Assembly: GCF_016595245.1 (NCBI RefSeq)
Contig: NZ_JAENHM010000035.1
Coordinates: forward strand, 94,360 to 158,359
DNA length: 64,000 nucleotides
Direction: 5' to 3'
DNA from: Azospirillum endophyticum
Lineage (GTDB): Bacteria > Pseudomonadota > Alphaproteobacteria > Azospirillales > Azospirillaceae
In this document: piece after piece, positions 43,055-51,289 of the stretch
Numbering within the stretch: position 1 is the first letter of the stretch
Layout of the letters: each line of letters starts with the position of its first letter
The notes under the pieces: model-generated
What the model was told of the DNA's origin: nothing
Database searches by the model: none
What the model saw: the letters and a program-made list of their open reading frames with translations, nothing else
Made by a program: the position numbers and the translations under genes

Positions 43055-44458
43055 TCACCAGCGCGCTTCGTCCGTGCCGAGCAGTCCGGCCGGTCGGTCC
43101 CAGCGGATCGGCGATCCTTCGACGGTTGCGGCGGGCTTCAGGCGCAGGGCCGGTCCCCAGGCCGTATCCTCCGGACCGCCGACAAAGTCGCGGGCGTCGG
43201 CGGCCGGCATGGAGGAGCCGTTCTCCAAGGACGGCAATTTGGCCAGCAACGCCCCGACCCGGGCCAGCGACGTGCGCCAGCTCGATCCCCGCCCGTCCGC
43301 GAGCCGGCGGGTCAGGCCGCGCACCGCGGCGGTGGCCAGAAGATAGCCGGCGGCATGGTCGAGCGCCTGGACGGGCAGGGGGCTGGGCCGGTCGCTGCCA
43401 TAACGGCGCATCCCTTCTGCTGCGATGCCGCCGCTCATCTGCACCAGACTGTCGAAGCCCCGCCGGTTCCGCCAGGGGCCGGTCCAGCCATAAGCGTTCA
43501 GCGACACGTCGATCAGGCCGGGACGGAGGCGTTGCCGGGTCCCGAGGTCGAGCCCCAAACCTTCGAGTGCATCGGCGCGATAGCCGTGCACCAGCAGGTC
43601 GGCCTGGGCCAGCAACTCCGTGAAGCGTGTCCGCTGGTCGGGATCGCGCAGGTCGAGGCGGGCGCGGCGCTTGCCGAGCGTCATTTCAGGGAGAAGGGCG
43701 GGTTCGTCCCACCAGGGCGGGTCGATGCGCAGCACTTCGGCTCCGAAGCCGGCGAGGAACCGCGTGGCGGTCGGTCCGGCAAGGACGCGGGTCAGGTCCA
43801 GCACCTTCACGCCGGCCAAGGGACGCTCCGGCCGGGCAGGGGGACGGGCAGGGGGGCGAACGGCGCCAGACGGCTCCTGCGCCTCGCACCACAACAGCGG
43901 CTCCCGGGCGACCGCCTGCCCCTGCGGGTGGCTTCGCCAGGATACGAGATCGCGCATCGCCGCTGCGCACCCGCCTTCGCCGACGACGGCGCTTTCCAGC
44001 GCGTCGGCGTCCCGGCGGCGGACGGCGGCGGCCACCGCATCGCGGTCGGGCGATGCGCCGAGGCAGCGAAGGGCGGCGTCGCGATGGTGCACGGCGTTGG
44101 TGTGAAGGCGGATCCAGCCATCCCTCGCCTCGTAGTCGCCGGCGATCGGGTCCCAGGCGGGCGGCAGGTTCCAGCCCAGCGGCTTCACGGAGGTTCCGAA
44201 CCACAGGGAGGCCAGATGGTGGTCGACCGTCACGGACGGGCTGTGGCCGAAGGCGGCTTCCTTGAATTCGGCGACGGCCAGACCGGCCGCAGCCATTGCG
44301 GCGGTGGCCAGCGCACTGACCGCGAAGACGGAGGGAAGGTTCCCTTCGCCACGAAGCTCGACCGAGTCGAGAAGGCGGTCGTCGCCGCCGGCGGCCCGCC
44401 AGATCGCGGCAAGGGCCGTGCGTTGCGGGGAACCGGAGTCCCCGTTCATCAGCGCCAT
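43055..44458 (-). CDS. CaiB/BaiF (family III) CoA-transferase with rearranged domain order
   Basis: Numbered from an ATG at 44470 (471 residues). The usual N-terminal motif LAGVKVLDLTRVLAGP starts only at residue 218, and the catalytic aspartate is D340 (GFDSLVQMSGGIA). Residues 1-200 resemble the part that normally follows the catalytic centre (PSVTVDHHLASLW, YEARDGWIRLH). The protein thus looks circularly permuted or partly duplicated. ATG 44458 is preferred, as GGAGA precedes it. It is divergent from an HTH-citrate synthase fusion, with dyads between. Confidence 0.8.
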   Translation of the reverse strand: MALMNGDSGSPQRTALAAIWRAAGGDDRLLDSVELRGEGNLPSVFAVSALATAAMAAAGLAVAEFKEAAFGHSPSVTVDHHLASLWFGTSVKPLGWNLPPAWDPIAGDYEARDGWIRLHTNAVHHRDAALRCLGASPDRDAVAAAVRRRDADALESAVVGEGGCAAAMRDLVSWRSHPQGQAVAREPLLWCEAQEPSGAVRPPARPPARPERPLAGVKVLDLTRVLAGPTATRFLAGFGAEVLRIDPPWWDEPALLPEMTLGKRRARLDLRDPDQRTRFTELLAQADLLVHGYRADALEGLGLDLGTRQRLRPGLIDVSLNAYGWTGPWRNRRGFDSLVQMSGGIAAEGMRRYGSDRPSPLPVQALDHAAGYLLATAAVRGLTRRLADGRGSSWRTSLARVGALLAKLPSLENGSSMPAADARDFVGGPEDTAWGPALRLKPAATVEGSPIRWDRPAGLLGTDEARW

Positions 44459-44528
44459 GATTTTCTCCATCGGAAGAGCGAAGTCTGCGTCGCTCCGCCT
44501 TCACTTCATCGCCGGCTGGTCATATCGT

Positions 44529-44550
44529 CAATCTTGATTGTTTCAATCAA
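44529..44550. promoter_or_regulatory. Overlapping dyads in the CoA-transferase / HTH-citrate synthase divergon
   Basis: CAATC-TT-GATTG (44529-44540) and TTGATT-GTTTC-AATCAA (44534-44550) overlap, giving three alternating CAATC/GATTG half-sites. They lie in an AT-rich spot of the 105-base divergent gap, directly before the HTH-citrate synthase start. This is a good candidate operator, possibly for the HTH protein itself. Confidence 0.55.
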
Positions 44551-44563
44551 TATGAAGGACGCC

Positions 44564-45781
44564 ATGGCGGTCTACCTGTCGGCCGAGGAGGCGGCGAAGC
44601 GGCTGGGAGTGTCCCGCCAGACCCTTTATGCCTATGTCAGCCGCGGCCTGCTGCAGGCCCACGCCGCGGCGGATCCACGGCAAAGCCGCTATCTGTCCGA
44701 TGAGGTCGAACGGTTGAGGGCGGAGCGTAAACGCGGACGGCGGCCGAAGGAGGTCGCCAAGTCGACGTTGGATTGGGGGGTGCCGGTCCTGGAATCGGCG
44801 ATCACGCTGATCCGGCGTGGGCGGCTCTATTACCGTGGACAGGACGCCGTCCGTCTGGCCGCCACGGCGACGCTGGAGGAGACGGCGGCCCTGTTATGGG
44901 GCTGCGCGGTGGAAACCGCCTTCCCGCCGGGGCCGCCGGCCTGTCTGCCCGGCTATGAGGCGCTGTTGCCGCATTGCGCGGAGGCCCCGCCGACCGAGGC
45001 GTTGCCCATCCTGCTGCTGGCGGCGGCTGCCGACGAGGCGACGGCATCCTGGCGGCCGGTCGATGGTCGGTTCTTCGAGAGTTGCGGTGGCTTGCTGCGC
45101 CTGCTCTTCGCCGCGGCACTGCGCACCCGGCCGAGCGCGGCGCCGCTGCACCGGCAGTTGGCGACCGCATGGAGGCTGGACGAGGCGGGGGCCGATCTCG
45201 TCCGCATGGCGCTGGTGCTGTGTGCCGACCATGAGCTGAACGCCTCCAGCTTCACGGCACGCTGCATCGCCTCGACCGGCGCCAGCCTGCGGGCGGCGGT
45301 CGTTGGCGGGCTCTGTGCCTTGTCCGGCACCCGGCATGGAGCGACCACCATGCGAAACGAGCATTTCTGGGCGGGACTGGCGCCAGAGGAAACCATGGCC
45401 ACGCAACTCGAACGGCGGCTGGCCGCGGGCGAGAGGATTCCAGGTTTCGGACACCCGCTCTATCCCGACGGCGACGTCCGTGCGAAGGCGCTGCTGGCCC
45501 GGGTGCTGCCGGAGTTTCCGGTGGCGGCCGATCTGCTGAGCGCCGCAGAAGGACTGACCGGACAGGCGCCGACGATCGACATCGCCCTGGTGGCCCTGCG
45601 GCGGCATCTGGGATTGCCGGAGGGGGCGGCCTTCATGCTGTTCGCCCTCGGCCGCACGGTCGGCTGGATCGCCCAGGCGATGGAACAGCGGGGAACCGAG
45701 CATCTGATCCGTCCCCGCGCGATCTACACGGGGGTGCAGCCGGATGAGGCCGGCGGCGAGAGCGGGCCAGGGGCGGGGTGA
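44564..45781 (+). CDS. HTH-citrate synthase fusion protein
   Basis: A 405-residue protein. Residues 3-30 form an excisionase/MerR-like helix-turn-helix (YLSAEEAAKRLGVSRQTLYAYVS), followed by a basic linker (RKRGRRPKEV) and a citrate-synthase fold from about 75. The three catalytic residues are kept: H223 (DHELNASSF), H297 (PGFGHPLYP) and D339 (TIDIAL). It may be an enzyme, or a regulator sensing acyl-CoA or oxaloacetate through the synthase fold (inference). ATG 44564 has AAGGA nearby; ATG 44552 lacks one. Confidence 0.85.
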   Translation: MAVYLSAEEAAKRLGVSRQTLYAYVSRGLLQAHAAADPRQSRYLSDEVERLRAERKRGRRPKEVAKSTLDWGVPVLESAITLIRRGRLYYRGQDAVRLAATATLEETAALLWGCAVETAFPPGPPACLPGYEALLPHCAEAPPTEALPILLLAAAADEATASWRPVDGRFFESCGGLLRLLFAAALRTRPSAAPLHRQLATAWRLDEAGADLVRMALVLCADHELNASSFTARCIASTGASLRAAVVGGLCALSGTRHGATTMRNEHFWAGLAPEETMATQLERRLAAGERIPGFGHPLYPDGDVRAKALLARVLPEFPVAADLLSAAEGLTGQAPTIDIALVALRRHLGLPEGAAFMLFALGRTVGWIAQAMEQRGTEHLIRPRAIYTGVQPDEAGGESGPGAG

Positions 45782-45786
45782 GCGGC

Positions 45787-46479
45787 CTACGCGGCCAGCG
45801 TCATCCCCATTTCCCAGAAATCCGCCTCCAGCCGGCAGGCCTGCCGGAAGATCGTCAGCAGCCGGGGAAAGCGGGCTTCCGTCATTCCGTCTGCTGCCAG
45901 CCGGTCCAAATTGTCCCGTGCCGAACGCGCCACCTCCTGATAGGGCTCACCCGCATATTCCGCGATCCAGGCGCGGTAGGGATTGGCCTCGTCGAGTGCA
46001 CCGGGCGATGCGGCCAGCCGGCGGCCGATCTCGGCATAGCCGATGACGCAGGGGCTGAGCGCGACATGCAGGTCCAGCAGGTCGCCGCGCAAGCCCGTTT
46101 CCAGCACATAACGGGTGTAGGCCATCGTCGCCTTGGCCTCCGCCGCCTGTTCCAGCTCGGCGGCCGGCAGGCCCCAGCCGGCGCACAGGCCGACATGCAG
46201 GTCCATCTCGACGTCCAGGATCGCCTTCAGCCCGCCCAGCGATGCCCGCATCTCGCGCAGGTCGCGGCCCTTGTAGATGGCGAGTGCATAGGCGCGGGCG
46301 AAATGGATCAGGAACAGATAGTCCTGCACCAGATAATGCCGGAAGCAGTCCTGCGGCAGTGTCCCGTCGCCCATCCCGCGCACGAAGGCGTGGTCGACAT
46401 AGGCCGACCAGTCCGGCCGTGCCCCGGTGATGAGCCGGTCGAACAGGTCGGGGCCGGGGGCGCGGGCGGGCGGGGTCAT
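45787..46479 (-). CDS. tenA: TenA-family thiaminase II / aminopyrimidine aminohydrolase
   Basis: A 230-residue enzyme salvaging thiamine breakdown products by hydrolysing aminopyrimidines. C144 (LSPCVIGYAEIG) is the catalytic cysteine, E218 (LEADFWEMG) the conserved glutamate, and D53 lies in HYLVQDYLFL. Its end nearly abuts the convergent HTH-citrate synthase gene. GGAGA precedes the ATG. No other thiamine genes or TPP riboswitch are adjacent. Confidence 0.92.
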   Translation of the reverse strand: MTPPARAPGPDLFDRLITGARPDWSAYVDHAFVRGMGDGTLPQDCFRHYLVQDYLFLIHFARAYALAIYKGRDLREMRASLGGLKAILDVEMDLHVGLCAGWGLPAAELEQAAEAKATMAYTRYVLETGLRGDLLDLHVALSPCVIGYAEIGRRLAASPGALDEANPYRAWIAEYAGEPYQEVARSARDNLDRLAADGMTEARFPRLLTIFRQACRLEADFWEMGMTLAA

Positions 46480-46528
46480 GGCGGCGGTCTCCGGTGTCGC
46501 TGACGGAATTGGGCGGACACTCTATCCG

Positions 46529-47368
46529 CTATTCGCCGGATTGCAGCAACGCCCCGCGCACCCGTGCCTGATGGAAGGCGTAGAGGAACACGGCGATGCC
46601 GCCCGCCATGTAGACCATGTTCAGCCCGACCGCCCAGGCCAGATGGTCCCAGCGCAGGGTGCCGTCGAACACCAGCGCCCGCATCCCCTCGAACACATGG
46701 GCCGACGGCAGGGCCAGCGCCACCGGCTGGAGCCAGGCGGGCAGGACCGACACCGGATAATAGACGGCGCTGACCGGGGCCAGCATGAAGACGACGATCC
46801 AGGCCAGCCCCTCCGCCCCCATGCCGTAGCGCAGGATCAGCGCCACGATCAGCAGACCCAGCGACCAGCCCAGCACGATCAGGTTGGCGAAGAAGGCGGC
46901 GAGCGGCAGCCCCAGCGCGAAGACCGAATAGCCGAAGAAGGGGATCGCCAGCCCCGCCGCCGGCAGCACGCCGATCAGGGTGCGCAGCAGGCTCATGGTC
47001 ATCAGCGCCGTCACCCATTCGCCGGGGCGGAGCGGGCTGACGAACAGATGGCCCAGGTTGCGCGACCACATCTCCTCCAGGAAGGAGATCGACACGCCGA
47101 GCTGACCGCGGAACAGCACGTCCCACAGCAGCACGGCGCTGACCAGCACGCCGGCGCCCTGCGCCACCCAGCCGCTGCCGCCGCCGCTGCTCGATGCCAT
47201 GAACTGGTTGATGTAGCCCCACAGGATCATCTGCATGGTCGGCCAGTAGGCCAGTTCCAGGATGCGCGGCCAGGATCCGCGCAGCAGGTACCAGTAGCGC
47301 AGCACCATGGCGCCGACCCGGCGCAACGAGAAATCCGCCCGCGGAACGGCGCCTTCATTCGGCTGCAT
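46529..47368 (-). CDS. ABC-2 type transporter permease
   Basis: A 279-residue inner-membrane permease with about six spans, including WVTALMTMSLLRTLIGVLPA and the conserved AVYYPVSVLPAWLQPVALAL. It matches the ABC2_membrane family of drug or polysaccharide exporters (NatB/YadH-like). The ATG overlaps the end of the ATP-binding gene by 14 bases, so both are co-translated. The substrate is unknown. Confidence 0.9.
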   Translation of the reverse strand: MQPNEGAVPRADFSLRRVGAMVLRYWYLLRGSWPRILELAYWPTMQMILWGYINQFMASSSGGGSGWVAQGAGVLVSAVLLWDVLFRGQLGVSISFLEEMWSRNLGHLFVSPLRPGEWVTALMTMSLLRTLIGVLPAAGLAIPFFGYSVFALGLPLAAFFANLIVLGWSLGLLIVALILRYGMGAEGLAWIVVFMLAPVSAVYYPVSVLPAWLQPVALALPSAHVFEGMRALVFDGTLRWDHLAWAVGLNMVYMAGGIAVFLYAFHQARVRGALLQSGE

Positions 47369-48194
47369 CGGCAGCCTCCCCGGCCAGGATCCTGTCGTCG
47401 GGTGCGCGGGCGATGTCCAGGAACACCTCCTCCAGGGTCTGGCGGCCATAGCGGGCGAGCAGGGCGGACGGGGCGCCGCGGTCGACGATCCGCCCCTGCC
47501 GCATCATCAGCACGCCGTCGCACAGCCGTTCCACCTCCAGCATGTTGTGGGAGGCGAGCAGGATGGTGGCGCCGGTGCGAAGGCGGTACCGCTCAAGATA
47601 GGTCCGGATCCAGTCGGCGGTGTCGGGGTCGAGCGACGCCGTCGGCTCGTCCAGCAGCAGAAGCTCCGGATCGTTCAGCAGCGCCTTCGCCAGCGCCACC
47701 CGGGTTTTCTGCCCCGCCGACAGCCCACCGGACGGGCGGTCGAGAAAACGCGACAGGTCAAGATGCTCGGCCAAGTCTTGGACGCGCTTTTTGACGCATG
47801 TCAAACCGTAGAGGTGGGCATAGACGGTAAGGTTCTCCCGCACCGTCAGCCGATGGGGCAGTTCGACGTAGGGAGAGGAGAAGTTCATGCGCGGAAGCAC
47901 GGCATGCCGATGGCGCGCCATGTCGACGCCCAGGATCTCCACCGTCCCGGCCGTCGGCAGCAGAAGCCCCAGCAGCATCGAGATGGTCGTCGTCTTGCCC
48001 GCGCCGTTGCCGCCGAGAAGGCCGGTGACGCTGCCGCGCGGCACGGTGACGGAGATGGCGTCGACCGCCGTCACGCCCCGGCCGTCCGGGGTCGGGAAGC
48101 GCTTGGTCAACCCATCGGCGCGGATGGCGGGCGATTGGGCGGCGGCCGACAAGGCGGCGGCGGAAGGACGGGACGTCATGGTCTGCTCGGTCAT
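47355..48194 (-). CDS. ABC transporter ATP-binding protein
   Basis: A 279-residue ATPase. Walker A is GGNGAGKTTT, the signature is GGLSAGQKTRVALAKAL, Walker B LLLLDEPTASLD and the switch histidine lies in ASHNML. The signature is SAGQ in place of the more common SGGQ. It pairs with the ABC-2 permease downstream. ATG 48194 is used; an internal ATG at 48179 is also possible. It is divergent from regB. Confidence 0.92.
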   Translation of the reverse strand: MTEQTMTSRPSAAALSAAAQSPAIRADGLTKRFPTPDGRGVTAVDAISVTVPRGSVTGLLGGNGAGKTTTISMLLGLLLPTAGTVEILGVDMARHRHAVLPRMNFSSPYVELPHRLTVRENLTVYAHLYGLTCVKKRVQDLAEHLDLSRFLDRPSGGLSAGQKTRVALAKALLNDPELLLLDEPTASLDPDTADWIRTYLERYRLRTGATILLASHNMLEVERLCDGVLMMRQGRIVDRGAPSALLARYGRQTLEEVFLDIARAPDDRILAGEAADAAE

Positions 48195-48257
48195 GGGCAC
48201 AGAATATGGCGGGATCGGCCGCAACCGCCAGGGGCATGACGCCCGGGGAATCCAATC

Positions 48258-49646
48258 ATGGTGACGATCGCCAGCGCGCTGACCGCACCGATTCCGGTCT
48301 CCCCGCCGCACTGGGCGCAGCCCGACGGCCGCATCACGCTGCGCACGCTGATCCTGATCCGCTGGGTCGCGGTGCTGGGACAGTTGGCCGCGGTCGCCTT
48401 CGTCAATCTCGGGCTGGGCTTCCCGCTGCCGCTGGGGCCGGTCCTGGCCGCCATCAGCGCTTCGGCCCTGCTGAACGTGGTGGCGATGGCCCAGCGCGGC
48501 GGCCGGCTGCGGCTGGCCGACCGCGACGCGGCGCTGTATCTCAGCTACGACATGTTGCAGCTGACGCTGTTGCTCTACCTGACCGGCGGCTTGAGCAACC
48601 CCTTCGCCATCCTGCTGCTGGCGCCGATGACCGTGGGTGCGGCCATCCTGTCGCGCTACAGCACGGTGCTGCTGACCGGGCTGAACCTGATCTGCCTGAC
48701 GGCGCTCGCCCTCTGGCACTTCCCGCTGCCGTGGGAGGAGCCGGTGAGGGCCATGGCGCCGCTCTATGCCTTCGGCATCTGGCTGTCGCTGACGGTGTCG
48801 TCGATCTTCATCGCCGGTTACGTCTTCCGCGTCGCCGCCGAGGCCCGCCGCTTCGCCGACGCGCTCGCCGCCTCGCAAGTGGCGCTCGCCCGCGAACAGC
48901 GGCTGGGTGCGCTGGGCGCTCTCGCCGCCGCCGCCGCGCATGAGCTGGGCTCGCCGCTCGGCACCATCGCCGTGGTGGCGAAGGAACTGGCGCACGACCT
49001 GCCGCCCGACAGCCCCTACGGCGAGGACGTCGAGCTTCTGCAGAGCCAGGTGATGCGCTGCCGCGAGATCCTGGCCGATCTGGCACGCAAGCCGGAAGCC
49101 GACGGCGGCGACCCGTTCGAGCGGCTGCCGCTGACCACGCTGATCGAAGCCGCCGCCGCCCCCCATCGGCTCGGCCACATCGACTTCGTCGTGGAGCCGC
49201 ACCCGGTCGGCGAGGCGGAGGAGCCCTTCCTGCGCCGCAGCCCGGAGATCATCCACGGCATCGGCAACTTCATCCAGAACGCCCACCAGTTCGCCCGCCA
49301 CAAGGTGACGGTCGCAGCCGCCTGGGACGGCCGCGGCGTCACCATCACGGTGATGGACGACGGCCCGGGCTTCCCGCCCCATCTGCTGGGACGCATCGGC
49401 GAACCGTACCTGTCCGTGCGCGGCGAGCGCTCCGGTCCGAAGGGATCGACGGGCGGCGGCCACATGGGGCTGGGCATCTTCATCGCGCAGACGCTGCTGG
49501 AGAAGACCGGGGCGACCGTGCGCTACGCCAACATCGTGCCGGAAACCATTCCGCTCCCTGAACAGACCGCCGGCGGACACGCTCCGCAGGGCGGCACCGG
49601 CGCCCGGATTTCCGTGCGCTGGAAGACCATCAACGCCAAGAAATGA
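48258..49646 (+). CDS. regB: Redox sensor histidine kinase RegB/PrrB/ActS
   Basis: A 462-residue membrane kinase of the global redox system. Six spans cover about 30-190; GGLSNPF at 110-116 is the conserved quinone-sensing motif. H228 in AAAAAHELGSPLGT is the phosphorylation site with the RegB-specific H-box, and C268 in QVMRCREIL corresponds to the redox-active cysteine of Rhodobacter RegB. HATPase motifs (DDGPGFP) follow. RegA is nine bases downstream. Confidence 0.95.
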   Translation: MVTIASALTAPIPVSPPHWAQPDGRITLRTLILIRWVAVLGQLAAVAFVNLGLGFPLPLGPVLAAISASALLNVVAMAQRGGRLRLADRDAALYLSYDMLQLTLLLYLTGGLSNPFAILLLAPMTVGAAILSRYSTVLLTGLNLICLTALALWHFPLPWEEPVRAMAPLYAFGIWLSLTVSSIFIAGYVFRVAAEARRFADALAASQVALAREQRLGALGALAAAAAHELGSPLGTIAVVAKELAHDLPPDSPYGEDVELLQSQVMRCREILADLARKPEADGGDPFERLPLTTLIEAAAAPHRLGHIDFVVEPHPVGEAEEPFLRRSPEIIHGIGNFIQNAHQFARHKVTVAAAWDGRGVTITVMDDGPGFPPHLLGRIGEPYLSVRGERSGPKGSTGGGHMGLGIFIAQTLLEKTGATVRYANIVPETIPLPEQTAGGHAPQGGTGARISVRWKTINAKK

Positions 49647-49655
49647 GGTTTTACG

Positions 49656-50252
49656 GTGGATATCCTCAAAACAACCGATGACCTGCTGTCGGACGATGCC
49701 GTCAAACTGACCTTCACTGGCGACGTCACCCGCAGCCTCCTGATCGTCGACGACGACGCCCCCTTCCGCACGCGGCTGGCCCGCGCCATGGAGAAGCGCG
49801 GCTTCAATGTCGTCGCGGTCGACAGCGTGCAGCTCGGCATCGAGGTGGCGCAGGAATCGGCGCCCGCCTTCGCGGTGGTCGACCTGCGGCTGGGCGACGG
49901 CAACGGGCTGGACGTGGTGTCCTCCCTGCGCGACGCCCGTCCCGACGCCCGCGTCGTCATGCTGACCGGCTACGGCAACATCGCCACCGCCGTCGCGGCG
50001 GTGAAGGCCGGCGCTGTCGATTACCTGCCCAAGCCGGCCGACGCCGATGCGGTGGAAGCGGCGTTGCTGGCCGACGGCCGGCCGCTGCCCCAGCCGCCGG
50101 AAAACCCGATGTCGGCCGACCGCGTCCGCTGGGAGCATATCCAGCGGGTCTTCGAACAGTGCGACCGCAACGTGTCGGAAACCGCGCGCCGCCTGAAGAT
50201 GCACCGCCGCACCCTGCAGCGCATCCTGAACAAGCACGCTCCTCGCGCTTGA
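49656..50252 (+). CDS. regA: Global redox response regulator RegA/PrrA/ActR
   Basis: A 198-residue regulator: receiver with acidic cluster D32-D34 and phosphoacceptor D76 (FAVVDLRLGDGNGLDVV), a Pro-rich linker (LPQPPENP), and a Fis-type HTH (NVSETARRLKMHRRTLQRIL). This is the conserved RegA layout controlling respiration, nitrogen fixation and related genes. The GTG start has GAGG upstream. It is followed by a terminator hairpin. Confidence 0.95.
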   Translation: MDILKTTDDLLSDDAVKLTFTGDVTRSLLIVDDDAPFRTRLARAMEKRGFNVVAVDSVQLGIEVAQESAPAFAVVDLRLGDGNGLDVVSSLRDARPDARVVMLTGYGNIATAVAAVKAGAVDYLPKPADADAVEAALLADGRPLPQPPENPMSADRVRWEHIQRVFEQCDRNVSETARRLKMHRRTLQRILNKHAPRA

Positions 50253-50276
50253 GCGCAAGCGACGTCACATTGAAAC

Positions 50277-50312
50277 GCGAAAGGCCCGCCCGGAATGGGG
50301 TGGGCCTTTCGC
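50277..50312 (+). terminator. Terminator hairpin after regA
   Basis: GCGAAAGGCCCGCCC (50277-50291) pairs with GGGTGGGCCTTTCGC (50298-50312) with one G-U pair, 25 bases after the regA stop. There is no long U-run after it, but the CCTTTCGC arm supplies a short one. Confidence 0.7.
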
Positions 50313-50382
50313 ATGTTCGGTTCCCACGGGCATGTCGCGGAAGTTCAGGGCACCTGTCCCGTCCGGGAGGAGGCCATCCGCT

Positions 50383-50610
50383 CTACAGCCCGGCGTTCAC
50401 CCCGTCCCTGCCGGAGCTGCCTTGGGATCGGCCCTCCTGGTCGGACCATGGCTCGTGCATCGGCGAGGCGGGAGCGTCCTCGAGGAGCTCGAGCACCCGG
50501 CGTTCGATCCGCAGCAGCACTTCGCGGGCAGACAGACTTTGGCATTCACGGCTATGGCCGCGGATTTGGCGGATCACGCTGACGGTGGCAGTGTCCTGAC
50601 GCTGCGGCAT
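50383..50610 (-). CDS. Small uncharacterised protein, paralogue of the one at 25311-25499
   Basis: A 75-residue protein from an ATG at 50610 with GGAGGA seven bases upstream on the minus strand. The core SVIRQIRGHSRECQSLSARE aligns without gaps to the protein at 25311-25499. The N-terminal half is basic and helical; the tail is Ser/Gly rich and acidic. No known family is recognised. Its upstream DNA is sharply AT-rich with a dyad, so it probably has its own regulated promoter. Confidence 0.7.
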   Translation of the reverse strand: MPQRQDTATVSVIRQIRGHSRECQSLSAREVLLRIERRVLELLEDAPASPMHEPWSDQEGRSQGSSGRDGVNAGL

Positions 50611-50634
50611 AGCGCGTTCCTCCATCCAAAGAAT

Positions 50635-50722
50635 GAGTAACACTATCCTATTTTTCATACACTTTATAGCCAAAAATGGTCATACCAGCATTTTTGGTTA
50701 GGCTATAGGTCATAGATTGTTT
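50635..50722 (-). promoter_or_regulatory. AT-rich promoter region with interrupted dyad
   Basis: About 85 bases of strongly AT-rich DNA in a GC-rich region. CCAAAAATG and CATTTTTGG form a perfect 9-base dyad around about 50663-50690, and flanking TATAG/CTATA extend it across a 5-base bulge. On the minus strand TATAAAG lies between the dyad and the small gene, a plausible -10 region. Confidence 0.5.
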
Positions 50723-51289
50723 CCATCTACTGTCGGGGAAGCTTGAGCCGTTGGCCCGGCGGTGTGGAACAGCGTCGGCCCCCGGCCGCGATCCGTAGGC
50801 GAACATGGTTCAGCCGGCATTCGATCCCGCTTTGGCGCTGTGACAATGCTCATCGCCACGGAGCTGGACTGATTCCGCCAGGAACGCGTGTCCGCCGACC
50901 GGCGTTGCCGGGATGGGCAATCGAATCCGGTACCGGCTTCTTCGTTCCAGTAGCCGGGACCATGAGGGAAGGCGCAGGAATTTCCGCGGCCCGGCCGGTC
51001 CGTTCGAACGTCATGCCGCCTGTCCTTTCGGGTAACCTCCATTATCACCCGTCCTGTCGCCCCGGCTCATACCGCACTGCAACAGGGTCAGGAAGGCTAC
51101 CCACTGCGCGCCCATTGCTCGCCTCATGCACTGGATGGCCGATGCAACGGCTGGACTAACACTGCGTTTCAGCCAATCGGACGAACCGCCGAGCCTGCCC
51201 GCTGGACAGCAGACGCTGCCCGGAAGGGAGGATCGGGCCAACGGATGGTCCTATGGCCGCGCTTCTGGTCGTTACGCGAGGAGGACCCT
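50723..51289. other. Long intergenic region upstream of the exopolysaccharide cluster
   Basis: About 570 bases in which open frames on both strands look non-coding (Arg/Pro-rich, no ribosome-binding site, no family). It probably contains the promoter and leader of the polysaccharide cluster. No palindromic cassette or recognised site was found. Confidence 0.4.

Noticed and set aside
47791-47804. TTGACGCATGTCAA, an FNR-like dyad
   Set aside because: It lies deep inside the ABC ATPase coding region, about 390 bases from its start, and is explained by the codons there.
47355-50258. A 967-codon minus-strand frame running from the ABC ATPase through regB and regA
   Set aside because: Only its last 279 codons (from 48194) are the real ATPase; the rest is antisense to regB/regA, whose motifs are unambiguous.
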